NCBI GenBank assembly: GCA_022376925.1
Contig: JAIOJX010000025.1
Location: 7,967,141 to 8,031,140 of the forward strand
Source: Tragulus kanchil
Lineage: Eukaryota; Chordata; Mammalia; Artiodactyla; Tragulidae
Length of the DNA stretch: 64,000 nt
Reading direction: 5' to 3'
The position numbers were made by a program, and so were the translations under genes. The notes under the pieces were generated by a model, which was given only the letters and a program-made list of their open reading frames with translations, was not told the DNA's origin and ran no database searches. Positions 60,301 to 63,145 of this stretch are shown one piece after another (within the stretch, counting starts at the first letter, position 1; every line of letters begins with the position of its first letter).

Positions 60301-62990
60301 CGTCCAGTTACCAAGCCGGAGCTCTGGAGTGCACGCGCCCAGAGCTGGTGCTCTGCGACAACAAAGGCCACTGCGATGGGAGGCCCACATGGGCCAAAAA
60401 ACAAAGCTGGATGAAAATAGATAAATGAAAGACCAATAGAAGTGGCCCACCCGCCCCTGCACCCCCAAAAAAAAAAAGAAAGAAGGAAATGGCAACCCAC
60501 TCCAGTATTCAAAAAAAAAAAAAGACTTTAAAAAAAAAAAAAAGCTCAAGCTCTAAGCCCAGCTATGGCACAGTGGTCGAGTAGCCTAGGCCACAGGACC
60601 TCCTTAGCTGCCTCATATGAAAAATTTCAAAAATGGTATTACCTACCTTTATACAGTTGTTACAATGGTTACATGAGTTAACTAATGCAAAATGCTTACA
60701 ACTCTTAGAGTTTTAGCAGACTAATGATTAATACCCTCCTTTTCCCTCCTTAAGTTCAGGATCATTTGAAACAGAGAGAGGCAACTGGAAATCAGAATGA
60801 CAGCTTTAATGCTGATAAAGCTGCTAACAGAGAAAGTGGTTTGGTGTCAGGTAGCAGTGTCTTTCTATCACAAAGTCTAGGTTTGGACTTACCTACAGGG
60901 TCTCAGTGGTGCAGAGCTCAAGAAGGGGTTGCAGGCAGAGAGATGGTAGAGCTGTGCAGTCAGCAGCCCTGCGTACTCGCCTAGCTGCTGGCAGCCATGA
61001 ACCATCTTAGGCTGACGATTTACAGGCCTGTCCTTGAAAACCTTATGGCATGGAAAAACAGTTTAAGATAAATGGCTGCTAAAGAGTAAGTGGTGAGGAG
61101 GACACCTACCTACCCTACTCACTTCCTCTGTTAACTTGCCAAGTAGATAAACCATGAGTATGGGGGCAGAGAAAGACAAGGCATATTTCACTAATGCTGT
61201 TCTTCTGTATGAAAGGAAACAGAAGGAATAGGGAGAAAATGATTCATCCTTCAAACATATTTAGCACATAGCAAATAGAAAATTTTAGTCTTTTTCCCCA
61301 GTGGGTAAGGACACCGCCTTGCAGTGCAAGGGGCGCCAATTTGATCTTTGGCCTGGGAAGATCCCACGTGCCGCGGAGTGGCTGGACTGATGCGTCCAGT
61401 TACCAAGCCGGAGCTCTGGAGTGCACGCGCCCAGAGCTGGTGCTCTGCGACAACAAAGGCCACTGCGATGGGAGGCCCACATGGGCCAAAAAACAAAGCT
61501 GGATGAAAATAGATAAATGAAAGACCAATAGAAGTGGCCCACCCGCCCCTGCACCCCCCCCCAAAGAAAAAAAGAAAGAAGGAAATGGCAACCCACTCCA
61601 GTATTCAAAAAAAAAAAAGACTTTAAAAAAAAAAAAAAGCTCAAGCTCTAAGCCCAGCTATGGCACAGTGGTCGAGTAGCCTAGGCCACAGGACCTCCTT
61701 AGCTGCCTCATATGAAAAATTTCAAAAATGGTATTACCTACCTTTATACAGTTGTTACAATGGTTACATGAGTTAACTAATGCAAAATGCTTACAACTCT
61801 TAGAGTTTTAGCAGACTAATGATTAATACCCTCCTTTTCCCTCCTTAAGTTCAGGATCATTTGAAACAGAGAGAGGCAACTGGAAATCAGAATGACAGCT
61901 TTAATGCTGATAAAGCTGCTAACAGAGAAAGTGGTTTGGTGTCAGGTAGCAGTGTCTTTCTATCACAAAGTCTAGGTTTGGACTTACCTACAGGGTCTCA
62001 GTGGTGCAGAGCTCAAGAAGGGGTTGCAGGCAGAGAGATGGTAGAGCTGTGCAGTCAGCAGCCCTGCGTACTCGCCTAGCTGCTGGCAGCCATGAACCAT
62101 CTTAGGCTGACGATTTACAGGCCTGTCCTTGAAAACCTTATGGCATGGAAAACAGTTTAAGATAAATGGCTGCTAAAGAGTAAGTGGTGAGGAGGACACC
62201 TACCTACCCTACTCACTTCCTCTGTTAACTTGCCAAGTAGATAAACCATGAGTATGGGGGCAGAGAAAGACAAGGCATATTTCACTAATGCTGTTCTTCT
62301 GTATGAAAGGAAACAGAAGGAATAGGGAGAAAATGATTCATCCTTCAAACATATTTAGCACATAGCAAATAGAAAATTTTAGTCTTTTTCCCCAGCTTTA
62401 CTGAAGTGTAATTGATACAACAGATATTTTAAGGGTACAATGGCATAATTGGATATACATGTCATCATAAAAGGATTCCCCCCATCAAGTTAATCAGTAT
62501 CTTTCAGTGAAATAGGTGTCCTTAAAGGTTTAAGAGGATCATGTAATTTGAGACCTAAAATTGTGAAATTCACTAAACTCCATTGCTATGTAGGCTTACG
62601 CATTTTTTGAGTGCTACTGTAGTGAAGCTAGGAATTGTAGGTTAGGTAATCGGTTGCATCTACTGAAAACATTTTTCTTGAGCATATTGTGGAGGCTTAG
62701 TGATGTTCCTGAACCTACCTTCAGGACTATGCTAGGGCACAGAGCCTAATAATATGATTTATCATTATTTTAGATTAATTTCTTGGACTGGAAGAAAAAT
62801 TGATCCAGTAGGCGTTGATTATATTCTTCAAAAATTGGGCTTTCATCATGCCAGGACTACTATTCCTAAATGGCTTCAAAGAGGAGTCATGGATCCACTG
62901 GACAAGGTTCTTTCAGTTCTTATTAAAAAACTCGGTACTGCACTACAGGATGAAAAGGAAAAGAAAGGAAAGGACAAAGAAGAACACTAA
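76..62990 (+). CDS. BLTP1: BLTP1 / KIAA1109 3' portion (27 coding exons, many duplicated)
   Basis: Spliced exons read in one frame as the C-terminal third of bridge-like lipid transfer protein 1. I recognised it from strings such as HRHWPGVLKVVSGCHISLF, WDIFQVMISRSTTPDLIKIG and the tail KEKKGKDKEEH followed by a stop. The family forms long hydrophobic-groove rods, anchored in the ER at the N terminus, that move phospholipids at membrane contact sites. The last several hundred residues correspond to the FSA_C (fragile-site-associated C-terminal) region. In humans, biallelic loss causes Alkuraya-Kucinskas syndrome, and the gene lies beside ADAD1-IL2-IL21. Every exon has AG/GT borders and phases match between neighbours. 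The N-terminal two thirds lies upstream of the window. Most exons occur twice because of tandem duplications, so no transcript can be read straight through. A clean path uses one intact copy of each exon. Confidence 0.96.
580..741 (+). mobile_element. L1 3'-end fragment
   Basis: Sequence like gaactagaaagtagatttgtggttatctagggctggg and a later tgaatatactaaacac matches the 3' UTR style of mammalian L1M elements. Truncated at the D1 breakpoint; the fuller version is at 1720-1945. Confidence 0.6.
1216..1442 (+). CDS. BLTP1: BLTP1 exon w1, copy 2
   Basis: Identical to copy 1 at an offset of 1140 bp, with the same splice sites. The downstream intron continues uninterrupted into the rest of the gene, so this is the copy to keep in a collapsed model. 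Confidence 0.93.
1720..1945 (+). mobile_element. L1 3'-end fragment, fuller copy
   Basis: Continues past the D1 breakpoint into cactgcactatacattttaaa and the typical terminal motif ttatggcatgtgaattatat. An old L1M-like 3' end. Confidence 0.65.
2162..2362 (+). CDS. BLTP1: BLTP1 candidate cassette exon w2, copy 1 (carries an in-frame TGA)
   Basis: Acceptor ttatcatttag and donor aac|gtaggt bound 201 nt in phase 0-0. The frame fits between w1 (ends in phase 0) and w3 (starts in phase 0). In this copy codon 19 is TGA (2216-2218), whereas copy 2 has CGA. I do not clearly remember this segment in the standard human isoform, so it may be an alternatively included exon. Open frame, splice sites and phase support it; expression is unproven. 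Confidence 0.6.
2556..2686 (+). CDS. BLTP1: BLTP1 exon w3, copy 1
   Basis: Acceptor gatttttcag, donor aa|gtatgt, 131 nt, phase 0 to phase 2. It reads EAIDYRRQGASGSQPGELRG and on to AKVIDDL. Residue 24 is Met (ATG at 2622-2624), while copy 2 has Ile, the residue I know from other mammals, so this base is probably an error or an allele. Confidence 0.92.
3249..3449 (+). CDS. BLTP1: BLTP1 candidate cassette exon w2, copy 2 (open)
   Basis: All 67 codons are open, from SSDGSAVSGDGHKLTFGQRL to CRAHSWGN. The exon is symmetric (phase 0 at both ends), so it can be included or skipped without a frame change between w1 and w3. It differs from copy 1 by C at 3303, which restores arginine in place of a stop. 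Confidence 0.65.
3643..3773 (+). CDS. BLTP1: BLTP1 exon w3, copy 2
   Basis: Same exon at an offset of 1087 bp, with T at 3711 giving RKIMKRIVDI, the family-like reading. It joins w4 by completing a lysine codon (aa|a). Confidence 0.93.
4672..4795 (+). CDS. BLTP1: BLTP1 exon w4
   Basis: Single copy, 124 nt. Acceptor tttgcttccag, donor cga|gtgagt. It encodes KLGASEGTINQEIQRYQQ, then a very basic stretch (RRDVRKKLRRSSMR), and ends in phase 0. Confidence 0.94.
4985..5250 (+). mobile_element. MIR-like SINE with a 40-bp internal tandem repeat
   Basis: Contains the MIR signature (cccttttaaagatgaggagactgaggcacagagagatcaag, then cagtaatcccagtgg). The segment gaagatttaccccctttta occurs at 5060 and again at 5100. 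Confidence 0.6.
6655..6764 (+). CDS. BLTP1: BLTP1 exon w5, copy 1
   Basis: Acceptor ctctcattag, donor ag|gtaata, 110 nt. It reads AASLKDKWGLGYKPSYNRSK, then SISASGRPPLKRMERA, a Ser/Arg/Lys-rich linker. Two copies spliced together would shift the frame. Confidence 0.93.
7162..7229 (+). mobile_element. CHR-like SINE, 5' part
   Basis: Starts agggactttcctcagtggtt with the B-box ggttcgatccc, then is cut by the D3 junction. The fuller copy is at 8251. Confidence 0.75.
7744..7853 (+). CDS. BLTP1: BLTP1 exon w5, copy 2
   Basis: Identical to copy 1 at an offset of 1089 bp, and contiguous with the downstream intron leading to w6. Confidence 0.92.
8251..8405 (+). mobile_element. CHR-like tRNA-derived SINE (old)
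   Basis: Same element continued: gggaactaagatcccacatg and an A-rich end with aataaagatttt. A cetartiodactyl CHR-type element, diverged. Confidence 0.78.
8512..8602 (+). CDS. BLTP1: BLTP1 exon w6
   Basis: Single copy, 91 nt. Acceptor tatacttatag, donor aca|gtaaga. Completes a serine codon from w5, then SRVGETEELPEIRVDAASPG and on to FNIQDT, ending in phase 0. Confidence 0.94.
8603..11473. other. Intron w6-w7
   Basis: AT-rich intron. Apart from one CHR-like SINE (9683-9900) and the first part of D4 I see no recognisable element, promoter or RNA gene. Confidence 0.8.
9683..9900 (+). mobile_element. CHR-like SINE
   Basis: Head gggctttcctggtggcccag, body agctctggagc-type segment and gaagcccacataggcc, shorter tail than the young group. 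The ORFs here are SINE-derived. Confidence 0.8.
10608..12827. repeat. Tandem duplication D4 (period about 1135 bp, cuts exon w7)
   Basis: 10608-11692 matches 11745-12827, with an A8/A6 homopolymer difference. The 52-bp filler 11693-11744 begins like a corrupted continuation of w7 and ends like a corrupted version of the sequence before 10608. Confidence 0.93.
11474..11692 (+). pseudogene. BLTP1: BLTP1 exon w7, truncated first copy
   Basis: The acceptor and first 219 nt of w7 are intact, up to the acidic run EKDEKDDDH. The true sequence then stops at 11692 and gives way to a 52-bp filler that lacks the donor. It cannot splice normally; copy 2 is the usable exon. Confidence 0.9.
12609..12862 (+). 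CDS. BLTP1: BLTP1 exon w7, intact copy
   Basis: Acceptor tttacattcag, donor tc|gtgagt, 254 nt. It starts FPEETELDLLSVTIEGPSHY, runs through a Ser-rich region (SSNSEGSYSVFSSPKTP) and an acidic run (EDSEKDEKDDDHERERF), and ends YRKP plus two bases of a serine codon. The Ser and acidic composition suggests a disordered insert, probably phosphorylated; that is inference. Confidence 0.94.
13140..13230 (+). mobile_element. MIR-like fragment
   Basis: Motif gtgcttagcacattgcctgg followed by cacataatagttcctcag is the conserved MIR core. Confidence 0.6.
13413..13628 (+). CDS. BLTP1: BLTP1 exon w8, intact copy
   Basis: Acceptor ttctttctctag, donor ag|gtaaga, 216 nt. It reads HTSRKKATGFAAVHQLFTER and then NIDFELDIRVEIDSGKCVLH, a beta-strand-like segment typical of the groove repeats, and ends EHDDISLR. 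Confidence 0.94.
13432..15662. repeat. Tandem duplication D5 (period 1118 bp, cuts exon w8)
   Basis: 13432-14544 matches 14550-15662 with a 5-bp filler (14545-14549). The left edge lies 19 bp inside w8. Confidence 0.94.
14550..14746 (+). pseudogene. BLTP1: BLTP1 exon w8, 5'-truncated second copy
   Basis: Matches w8 from its 20th base onward. The acceptor and first 19 nt are missing because the duplication starts inside the exon. The donor at 14747 is intact, but there is no matching acceptor. Confidence 0.9.
15560..15780 (+). mobile_element. Ruminant L1 3' end
   Basis: aacctagaggggtgggatag, then ctatgactgattcatgttga, gtaaacaataaaactcagta and tatccttcaattaaaaaaaa resemble the bovine-type L1 terminal region. 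D5 repeats its first part. Confidence 0.6.
16149..16329 (+). CDS. BLTP1: BLTP1 exon w9
   Basis: Single copy, 181 nt. Acceptor tatttatag, donor aag|gtaaaa. It reads SYDRSSRSLDQDSPSKKKKF and then LETTVFYIPGVDVK, ending in phase 0. The KKKK cluster sits in a hydrophilic loop before a beta-like segment. Confidence 0.94.
16808..17009 (+). CDS. BLTP1: BLTP1 exon w10
   Basis: Single copy, 202 nt. Acceptor tttcaatacag, donor g|gtattt. It encodes LHYNSKTLKTESPNASRGSS, then a proline-rich stretch (SPPSPPLPS and LPPQPPPIPS). The composition implies a disordered loop that could bind SH3 or WW domains; no partner can be inferred from sequence alone. Confidence 0.94.
17384..17656 (-). mobile_element. CHR-like SINE, reversed, with target-site duplication
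   Basis: Reverse of the young CHR-like element, with the head (ccaccagggcagccc) at the right end. Flanking direct repeats tggcttataatct (17371-17383) and tggcttgtaatct (17657-17669) are a near-perfect target-site duplication. Confidence 0.85.
18235..18370 (+). mobile_element. MIR-like fragment
   Basis: tattattatccccattctgt followed by an aagctcatagaagcagaatt-type segment fits the MIR core. Repeated in D6 at about 19402-19537. Confidence 0.5.
18873..19034 (+). CDS. BLTP1: BLTP1 exon w11, copy 1
   Basis: Acceptor atgttctag, donor a|gtgagt, 162 nt. It encodes KGKGSGGVKTAKLYAWVALQ, then SLPEEMVISPCLLDFLEKAL and PIERNYT. The length is divisible by three, so a second copy would be frame-neutral. 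Confidence 0.93.
20040..20201 (+). CDS. BLTP1: BLTP1 exon w11, copy 2
   Basis: Identical coding sequence at an offset of 1167 bp. The upstream intron of this copy has five clustered substitutions relative to copy 1. Confidence 0.93.
20426..20550 (+). mobile_element. Bov-tA/Bov-A SINE 3' portion
   Basis: ggcgacccactccagtattc, ttgcctgggaaatccc, cctggtgggctgcagtccat and a gactgaacaacag end are diagnostic of ruminant Bov-A/Bov-tA elements. Confidence 0.88.
20822..20961 (+). CDS. BLTP1: BLTP1 exon w12
   Basis: Single copy, 140 nt. Acceptor tattttaacag, donor cag|gtgata. It encodes VSSQDEDMGHFEIPDPMEES, a Ser/Thr-rich run, then FPVDVVVYVRVQ, a hydrophobic beta-like strand. Ends in phase 0. Confidence 0.94.
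21375..21830. mobile_element. Tigger-type DNA transposon remnant with an L1 3' insert
   Basis: tattgtgggttcagttccag, actatactgtagtctattaa and gtcacaaactgtcaatttgt match the Tigger1 terminal region. A block at about 21505-21605 (ggatatacatatgactaatc ... aaaatgaaaat) resembles a ruminant L1 3' end inserted into it. Confidence 0.6.
21850..21950 (-). mobile_element. Bov-A/Bov-tA SINE fragment, reversed
   Basis: gtgaccccatggactgtagc, ctgccaggctcatctgtcca and ctccaggcaagaa are the reverse complement of the Bov-A 3' unit, diverged. Confidence 0.8.
22526..22727 (+). CDS. BLTP1: BLTP1 exon w13, copy 1
   Basis: Acceptor cttttcag, donor g|gtgtgg, 202 nt. It reads PSQIKFSCLPVSRVECMLKL, then PSLDLVFSSNRGELETLG and a Gly/Ser/Thr-rich end. 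Using both copies would shift the frame by one base. Confidence 0.93.
23600..23801 (+). CDS. BLTP1: BLTP1 exon w13, copy 2
   Basis: Identical to copy 1 at an offset of 1074 bp, with identical splice signals. Confidence 0.93.
23802..27198. other. Intron w13-w14
   Basis: Contains the end of D7, all of D8 and the start of D9. The purine-rich segment near 24750-25470 (repeated at 25810-26540) has the look of an old interspersed repeat, but I cannot name the family. Confidence 0.6.
24458..26537. repeat. Tandem duplication D8 (period about 1065 bp, intronic)
   Basis: 24458-25473 matches 25524-26537 with two single-base length differences. The 50-bp filler 25474-25523 includes a poly-A run and a distorted copy of the sequence at 24436-24456. 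Confidence 0.9.
27199..27399 (+). CDS. BLTP1: BLTP1 exon w14, copy 1
   Basis: Acceptor gcctcatag, 201 nt. It encodes SSGLGSPLGRSRHSSSQSDL, a seven-serine run, then SFTACMSDFSLYVFHPYGAG. The donor is altered to g|gtaaac by the adjacent noisy junction, and the true intron is lost about ten bases later. Confidence 0.91.
28299..28499 (+). CDS. BLTP1: BLTP1 exon w14, copy 2
   Basis: Same 201 nt with donor g|gtatac, continuous with the intron that leads to w15. Preferred copy. Confidence 0.93.
29083..29413 (+). mobile_element. Young CHR-like SINE with long 3' end and 15-bp target-site duplication
   Basis: Head ggcttcccctggtggtccag, B-box ggttcgagccc, body through gaggcccacaggagcc, then an extra segment (aacaaagatggatgaaaata ... 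gaccaatagaagtggcc), a C-rich stretch, and a taaataaataaatc tail with poly-A. Identical 15-bp repeats aattatatttgtgag at 29068-29082 and 29414-29428 show a recent insertion. Confidence 0.92.
29617..29796 (+). CDS. BLTP1: BLTP1 exon w15
   Basis: Single copy, 180 nt. Acceptor poly-T then ttaag, donor g|gtattc. It encodes NVDEEPTSVTGRKDSLSINL, then EFVKVSLSRIRRSGGASFFE and KMDTTLINIS. A TG-rich microsatellite lies just upstream of the acceptor. Confidence 0.94.
29797..33101. other. Intron w15-w16
   Basis: Holds D10 and the start of D11. The segment 30390-31000 looks like an old interspersed repeat (cttgtgccaggcactctgct near its start). The 86-codon ORFs here are intronic and duplicated with the DNA, not a gene. 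Confidence 0.6.
30315..32529. repeat. Tandem duplication D10 (period about 1096 bp, intronic)
   Basis: 30378-31385 matches 31474-32481 closely. Both edges are noisy: copy 1 loses 15 bp between repeated gggct motifs, and copy 2 loses 15 bp near 31465. Edge positions are approximate. Confidence 0.87.
33102..33239 (+). CDS. BLTP1: BLTP1 exon w16, copy 1
   Basis: Acceptor ttatttatcag, donor a|gtaagc, 138 nt. It encodes VCDIGSASFKYDMRRLSEIL, then AFPRAWYRRSIARRLFLGDQ, an aromatic and basic segment. One synonymous difference from copy 2 (CGG versus CGC, base 33148). Confidence 0.93.
34231..34368 (+). CDS. BLTP1: BLTP1 exon w16, copy 2
   Basis: Same protein sequence at an offset of 1129 bp, with C at 34277. 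A frame-neutral duplicate. Confidence 0.93.
34898..35227 (+). mobile_element. Young CHR-like SINE with long 3' end, copy in D12 unit 1
   Basis: Same subgroup as 29083-29413. Perfect 15-bp target-site duplication aagaagtaaagagca at 34883-34897 and 35228-35242. Confidence 0.92.
35401..35658 (+). CDS. BLTP1: BLTP1 exon w17, copy 1 of 3
   Basis: Acceptor tttcctgttag, donor g|gtaaca, 258 nt. It encodes SGPGTPDSIEGVSQHLSPES, then WEQPSQSASFTHMPQSPNVF and SIRSRSVSDSSVPRR. It is Ser/Pro-rich and probably a flexible surface insert. If the donor is ignored the frame stays open for 16 more codons. Confidence 0.93.
35990..36319 (+). mobile_element. Second copy of the 34898 SINE (D12)
   Basis: Identical element and flanks, carried along by duplication D12; not a separate insertion event. 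Confidence 0.9.
36493..36750 (+). CDS. BLTP1: BLTP1 exon w17, copy 2 of 3
   Basis: Identical 258 nt at +1092. It lies in the overlap of two adjacent duplications, which is why this exon is triplicated. Confidence 0.92.
37612..37869 (+). CDS. BLTP1: BLTP1 exon w17, copy 3 of 3
   Basis: Identical 258 nt at +1119 from copy 2. The polypyrimidine tract upstream differs slightly (one T fewer and one A to T), consistent with noise next to a junction. It continues into the intron leading to w18. Confidence 0.92.
38734..38884 (+). CDS. BLTP1: BLTP1 exon w18, copy 1
   Basis: Acceptor ctgtttttag, donor ac|gtaagc, 151 nt. It encodes SLSKTSTPFNKSNKAASQQG, then TPWETLVVFAINLKQLNVQM and NMSNVMGNT. The alternating hydrophobic pattern fits groove beta-strands. 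Confidence 0.93.
39291..39448 (+). CDS. BLTP1: BLTP1 exon w19, copy 1
   Basis: Acceptor ttctttatag, donor g|gtatgt, 158 nt. It encodes WTTSGLKSQGRLSVGSNRDR, then EISMSVGLGRSQLDSKGGVV and IDVNALEMV. Confidence 0.93.
39563..39571 (+). pseudogene. BLTP1: BLTP1 exon w20, 9-bp stub
   Basis: The acceptor of w20 and its first nine bases are present, then the sequence jumps back into the intron before w18. The stub is the cut edge of a duplication and is not a usable exon. Confidence 0.85.
39859..40009 (+). CDS. BLTP1: BLTP1 exon w18, copy 2
   Basis: Identical exon at an offset of 1125 bp. It duplicates together with w19; the pair totals 309 nt and is frame-neutral. Confidence 0.92.
40416..40573 (+). 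CDS. BLTP1: BLTP1 exon w19, copy 2
   Basis: Identical exon at +1125, followed by the intact w20 acceptor. Confidence 0.92.
40688..40880 (+). CDS. BLTP1: BLTP1 exon w20, copy 1
   Basis: Acceptor tctattttag, donor ag|gtatct, 193 nt. It encodes HISEHPNQQPSHKIQITMGS, then TEARVDYMGSSILMGIFSNA and EWKVNLYNTLDSS. A repeating beta-strand pattern near the start of the conserved C-terminal region. Confidence 0.94.
41086..41303 (+). CDS. BLTP1: BLTP1 exon w21, copy 1
   Basis: Acceptor tgttctag, donor c|gtaaga, 218 nt. It encodes EIFVHGDLKWDIFQVMISRS, then TTPDLIKIGMKLQEFFTQQF and TWGPVPYLPPKTM. This is part of the highly conserved FSA_C region. Confidence 0.95.
41793..41985 (+). CDS. BLTP1: BLTP1 exon w20, copy 2
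   Basis: Identical exon at +1105, duplicated together with w21 (411 nt in total, frame-neutral). Confidence 0.93.
42191..42408 (+). CDS. BLTP1: BLTP1 exon w21, copy 2
   Basis: Identical exon at +1105, continuous with the long intron to w22. Confidence 0.94.
43781..43835. repeat. CA/TG microsatellite
   Basis: A cacacatatatacacacgcacacac run followed by a (tg)n run with a short tatatg centre, making an imperfect inverted CA/TG repeat. Confidence 0.8.
44470..44690. mobile_element. MER2-like DNA transposon remnant
   Basis: acagtggacccgtgagaaac, gagtttgaactgtgcaggcc and the end gtccttaacccccatattgt followed by ttcagtggtcaact match the two ends of MER2-type Tigger elements. D16 begins inside it. 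Confidence 0.65.
45297..45548 (+). CDS. BLTP1: BLTP1 exon w22, copy 1
   Basis: Acceptor tttcttgcag, donor g|gtaaag, 252 nt. It encodes LDAAHHRHWPGVLKVVSGCH, then ISLFQIPLPEDGMQFGGSMS and WALFHLEEPNIAFWTEAQKI. A strongly conserved core of the C-terminal domain. ORFs on the opposite strand here are shadows. Confidence 0.95.
46335..46586 (+). CDS. BLTP1: BLTP1 exon w22, copy 2
   Basis: Identical exon at +1038. The upstream intron differs at one base (T 45266 versus A 46304) and in A/T homopolymer lengths. Confidence 0.94.
47275..47478 (+). CDS. BLTP1: BLTP1 exon w23, copy 1
   Basis: Acceptor aaccctctag, donor g|gttaaa, 204 nt. It encodes SSDHSTYIVQTLDFHLGHNT, then MVTKPCGALESPMATITKIT and VKEWFNYVTATRNE. 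The donor is GTTAAA, weaker than the others, but it is the only GT that fits the reading frame with w24. Confidence 0.94.
48369..48572 (+). CDS. BLTP1: BLTP1 exon w23, copy 2
   Basis: Identical exon at +1094, with the same weak donor. Confidence 0.93.
49619..49899 (+). mobile_element. CHR-like SINE with target-site duplication
   Basis: Older variant of the CHR-like group, without the long 3' segment. Direct repeats gaaacaaaaaaca at 49606-49618 and 49900-49912. Confidence 0.85.
50027..50240 (+). mobile_element. Bov-tA SINE
   Basis: tRNA-like head gggcttcccaggtggcgcta, then aaatggcaacccatccaata, ttgcctggaaaattcc and a gactgagcacagcac end. Full-length but diverged ruminant Bov-tA. Confidence 0.9.
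50435..50629 (+). CDS. BLTP1: BLTP1 exon w24, intact copy
   Basis: Acceptor tgcttgtag, donor g|gtatgt, 195 nt. It encodes LNLLRNVDANNAENSTTVKT, then SGFRGGSSYNHETETIFALP and MQLDFKSIHVQEPQEPSLQ. A nearby AG at 50435-50436 would cost the glutamate codon, so the upstream AG was chosen. Confidence 0.94.
51166..51300 (+). CDS. BLTP1: BLTP1 exon w25, copy 1
   Basis: Acceptor cccattgcag, donor g|gtgggt, 135 nt. It encodes ASLKPKVECSVVTEFTDHIC, then VTMDAELIMFLHDLVSAYLK and EKEK. Charged end after a helix-like segment. Confidence 0.94.
51720..51772 (+). pseudogene. BLTP1: BLTP1 exon w24, 3' fragment of a second copy
   Basis: Only the last 53 nt of w24 and its donor are repeated; the acceptor is absent. 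Marks the left edge of a duplication that cuts the exon. Confidence 0.9.
52309..52443 (+). CDS. BLTP1: BLTP1 exon w25, copy 2
   Basis: Identical exon at +1143; frame-neutral duplicate. Confidence 0.93.
53278..53570 (+). mobile_element. Young CHR-like SINE with long 3' end (D19 unit 1)
   Basis: Same subgroup as 29083-29413, with a small deletion in the body after gatcccacatgccg. Repeated at 54363-54658 by D19. Confidence 0.88.
54363..54658 (+). mobile_element. Second copy of the 53278 SINE (D19)
   Basis: Same element and flanks; only the C-rich tail differs. Its 3' part recurs at 55621-55745 because D20 starts within it. Confidence 0.88.
54533..56710. repeat. Tandem duplication D20 (period about 1088 bp, intronic)
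   Basis: 54533-55621 matches 55621-56710, with one substitution and one A-run difference. The left edge lies inside the D19 SINE, so the SINE 3' part appears a third time at 55621-55745. Confidence 0.92.
56787..57031 (-). mobile_element. CHR-like SINE, reversed (S1)
   Basis: T-rich end on the left, head (ccaccagggaagccc) on the right. Followed by the flank ctctcagattcc. Confidence 0.82.
56815..57864. repeat. Tandem duplication D21 (period 522 bp, SINE-to-SINE)
   Basis: 56821-57342 matches 57343-57864. Both edges lie in the T-rich starts of reversed CHR-like SINEs, and the middle SINE is a hybrid of its neighbours. Size and mechanism differ from the other duplications. Confidence 0.88.
57303..57553 (-). 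mobile_element. CHR-like SINE, reversed, hybrid (S2)
   Basis: The left 40 bp match the element at 57808, the rest matches the element at 56787. It lacks a matching target-site duplication on its right, as expected for a recombinant. Confidence 0.8.
57808..58075 (-). mobile_element. CHR-like SINE, reversed, with target-site duplication (S3)
   Basis: Flanked by perfect 16-bp repeats cctacaggcaattttt (57792-57807 and 58076-58091), so this is an original insertion. Body differs at many bases from S1. Confidence 0.88.
58449..58614 (+). CDS. BLTP1: BLTP1 exon w26
   Basis: Single copy, 166 nt. Acceptor tttattatag, donor ag|gtaagt. It encodes IFPPRILSTRPGQKSPIIIH, an acidic/basic run (DENSSDRDREDS), then TVDWRDFMCKTWHLEPTLR. 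Confidence 0.95.
59749..60079 (+). mobile_element. Young CHR-like SINE with long 3' end and target-site duplication
   Basis: Same subgroup as 29083-29413. Direct repeats agttaaatttg at 59738-59748 and 60080-60090. Confidence 0.9.
60190..60539 (+). mobile_element. Chimeric SINE: CHR-like body with a Bov-tA fragment in the tail
   Basis: CHR-like head and long 3' segment, then gaaggaaatggcaacccact and ccagtattc (a Bov-A signature) between A-runs, then a second poly-A. Flanked by the near-perfect repeat aaaagctcaggctct / aaaagctcaagctct (60175-60189 and 60540-60554), so the whole composite inserted as one unit. A 5'-truncated copy is at 61298-61633 (D22). Confidence 0.82.
60206..62395. repeat. 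Tandem duplication D22 (period about 1093 bp, intronic)
   Basis: 60206-61301 matches 61298-62395. The join shares ccag, found both in the SINE head and in the intron at 62392-62395. Confidence 0.93.
62396..62515. mobile_element. L1-derived fragment
   Basis: ctttactgaagtgtaattga, ttaagggtacaatggcataa and ccccatcaagttaatcagta resemble an old L1 3' region. Repeated by D23 near 63505-63624. Confidence 0.45.
62774..62990 (+). CDS. BLTP1: BLTP1 terminal coding exon w27 with stop
   Basis: Acceptor tcattattttag. The exon completes an arginine codon, then reads LISWTGRKIDPVGVDYILQK, LGFHHARTTIPKWLQRGVMD and the charged tail EKEKKGKDKEEH, ending at TAA 62988-62990. This is the recognised C terminus of the family, so the protein's end is complete. 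Confidence 0.96.
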
Positions 62991-63145
62991 AAAAGTAACT
63001 TAATCTGTGAAGAAATTTTGATTCTGTCAGTTAAGCTTTATTACACTGGAATATTGGGTAGGGGGTTGTATAGTAAAATTATTTTAAATGTAACTTTAAA
63101 AATTCTAATTGTGTCACCATTATATTCATAAAAGGTAAATGGAAA
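62991..63145 (+). other. BLTP1: Start of BLTP1 3' UTR, interrupted by a duplication
   Basis: About 155 bp of AT-rich sequence after the stop codon, then an abrupt return to intron sequence at 63146. No AATAAA or ATTAAA polyadenylation signal is visible in this piece; the true 3' end should follow the second copy of w27 outside the window. Confidence 0.7.

Larger units (their letters stand above)
58615..62773. other. Intron w26-w27
   Basis: Contains two adjacent young CHR-like SINEs (59749 and 60190), D22 and an L1 fragment. The 72-codon ORFs at 60766 and 61861 are one intronic ORF duplicated, with no splice evidence. Confidence 0.7.

Noticed and set aside
60766..60984. 72-codon ORF in the last intron, repeated at 61861
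   Set aside because: No acceptor/donor pair that would fit the w26-w27 phase; duplicated only because of D22.
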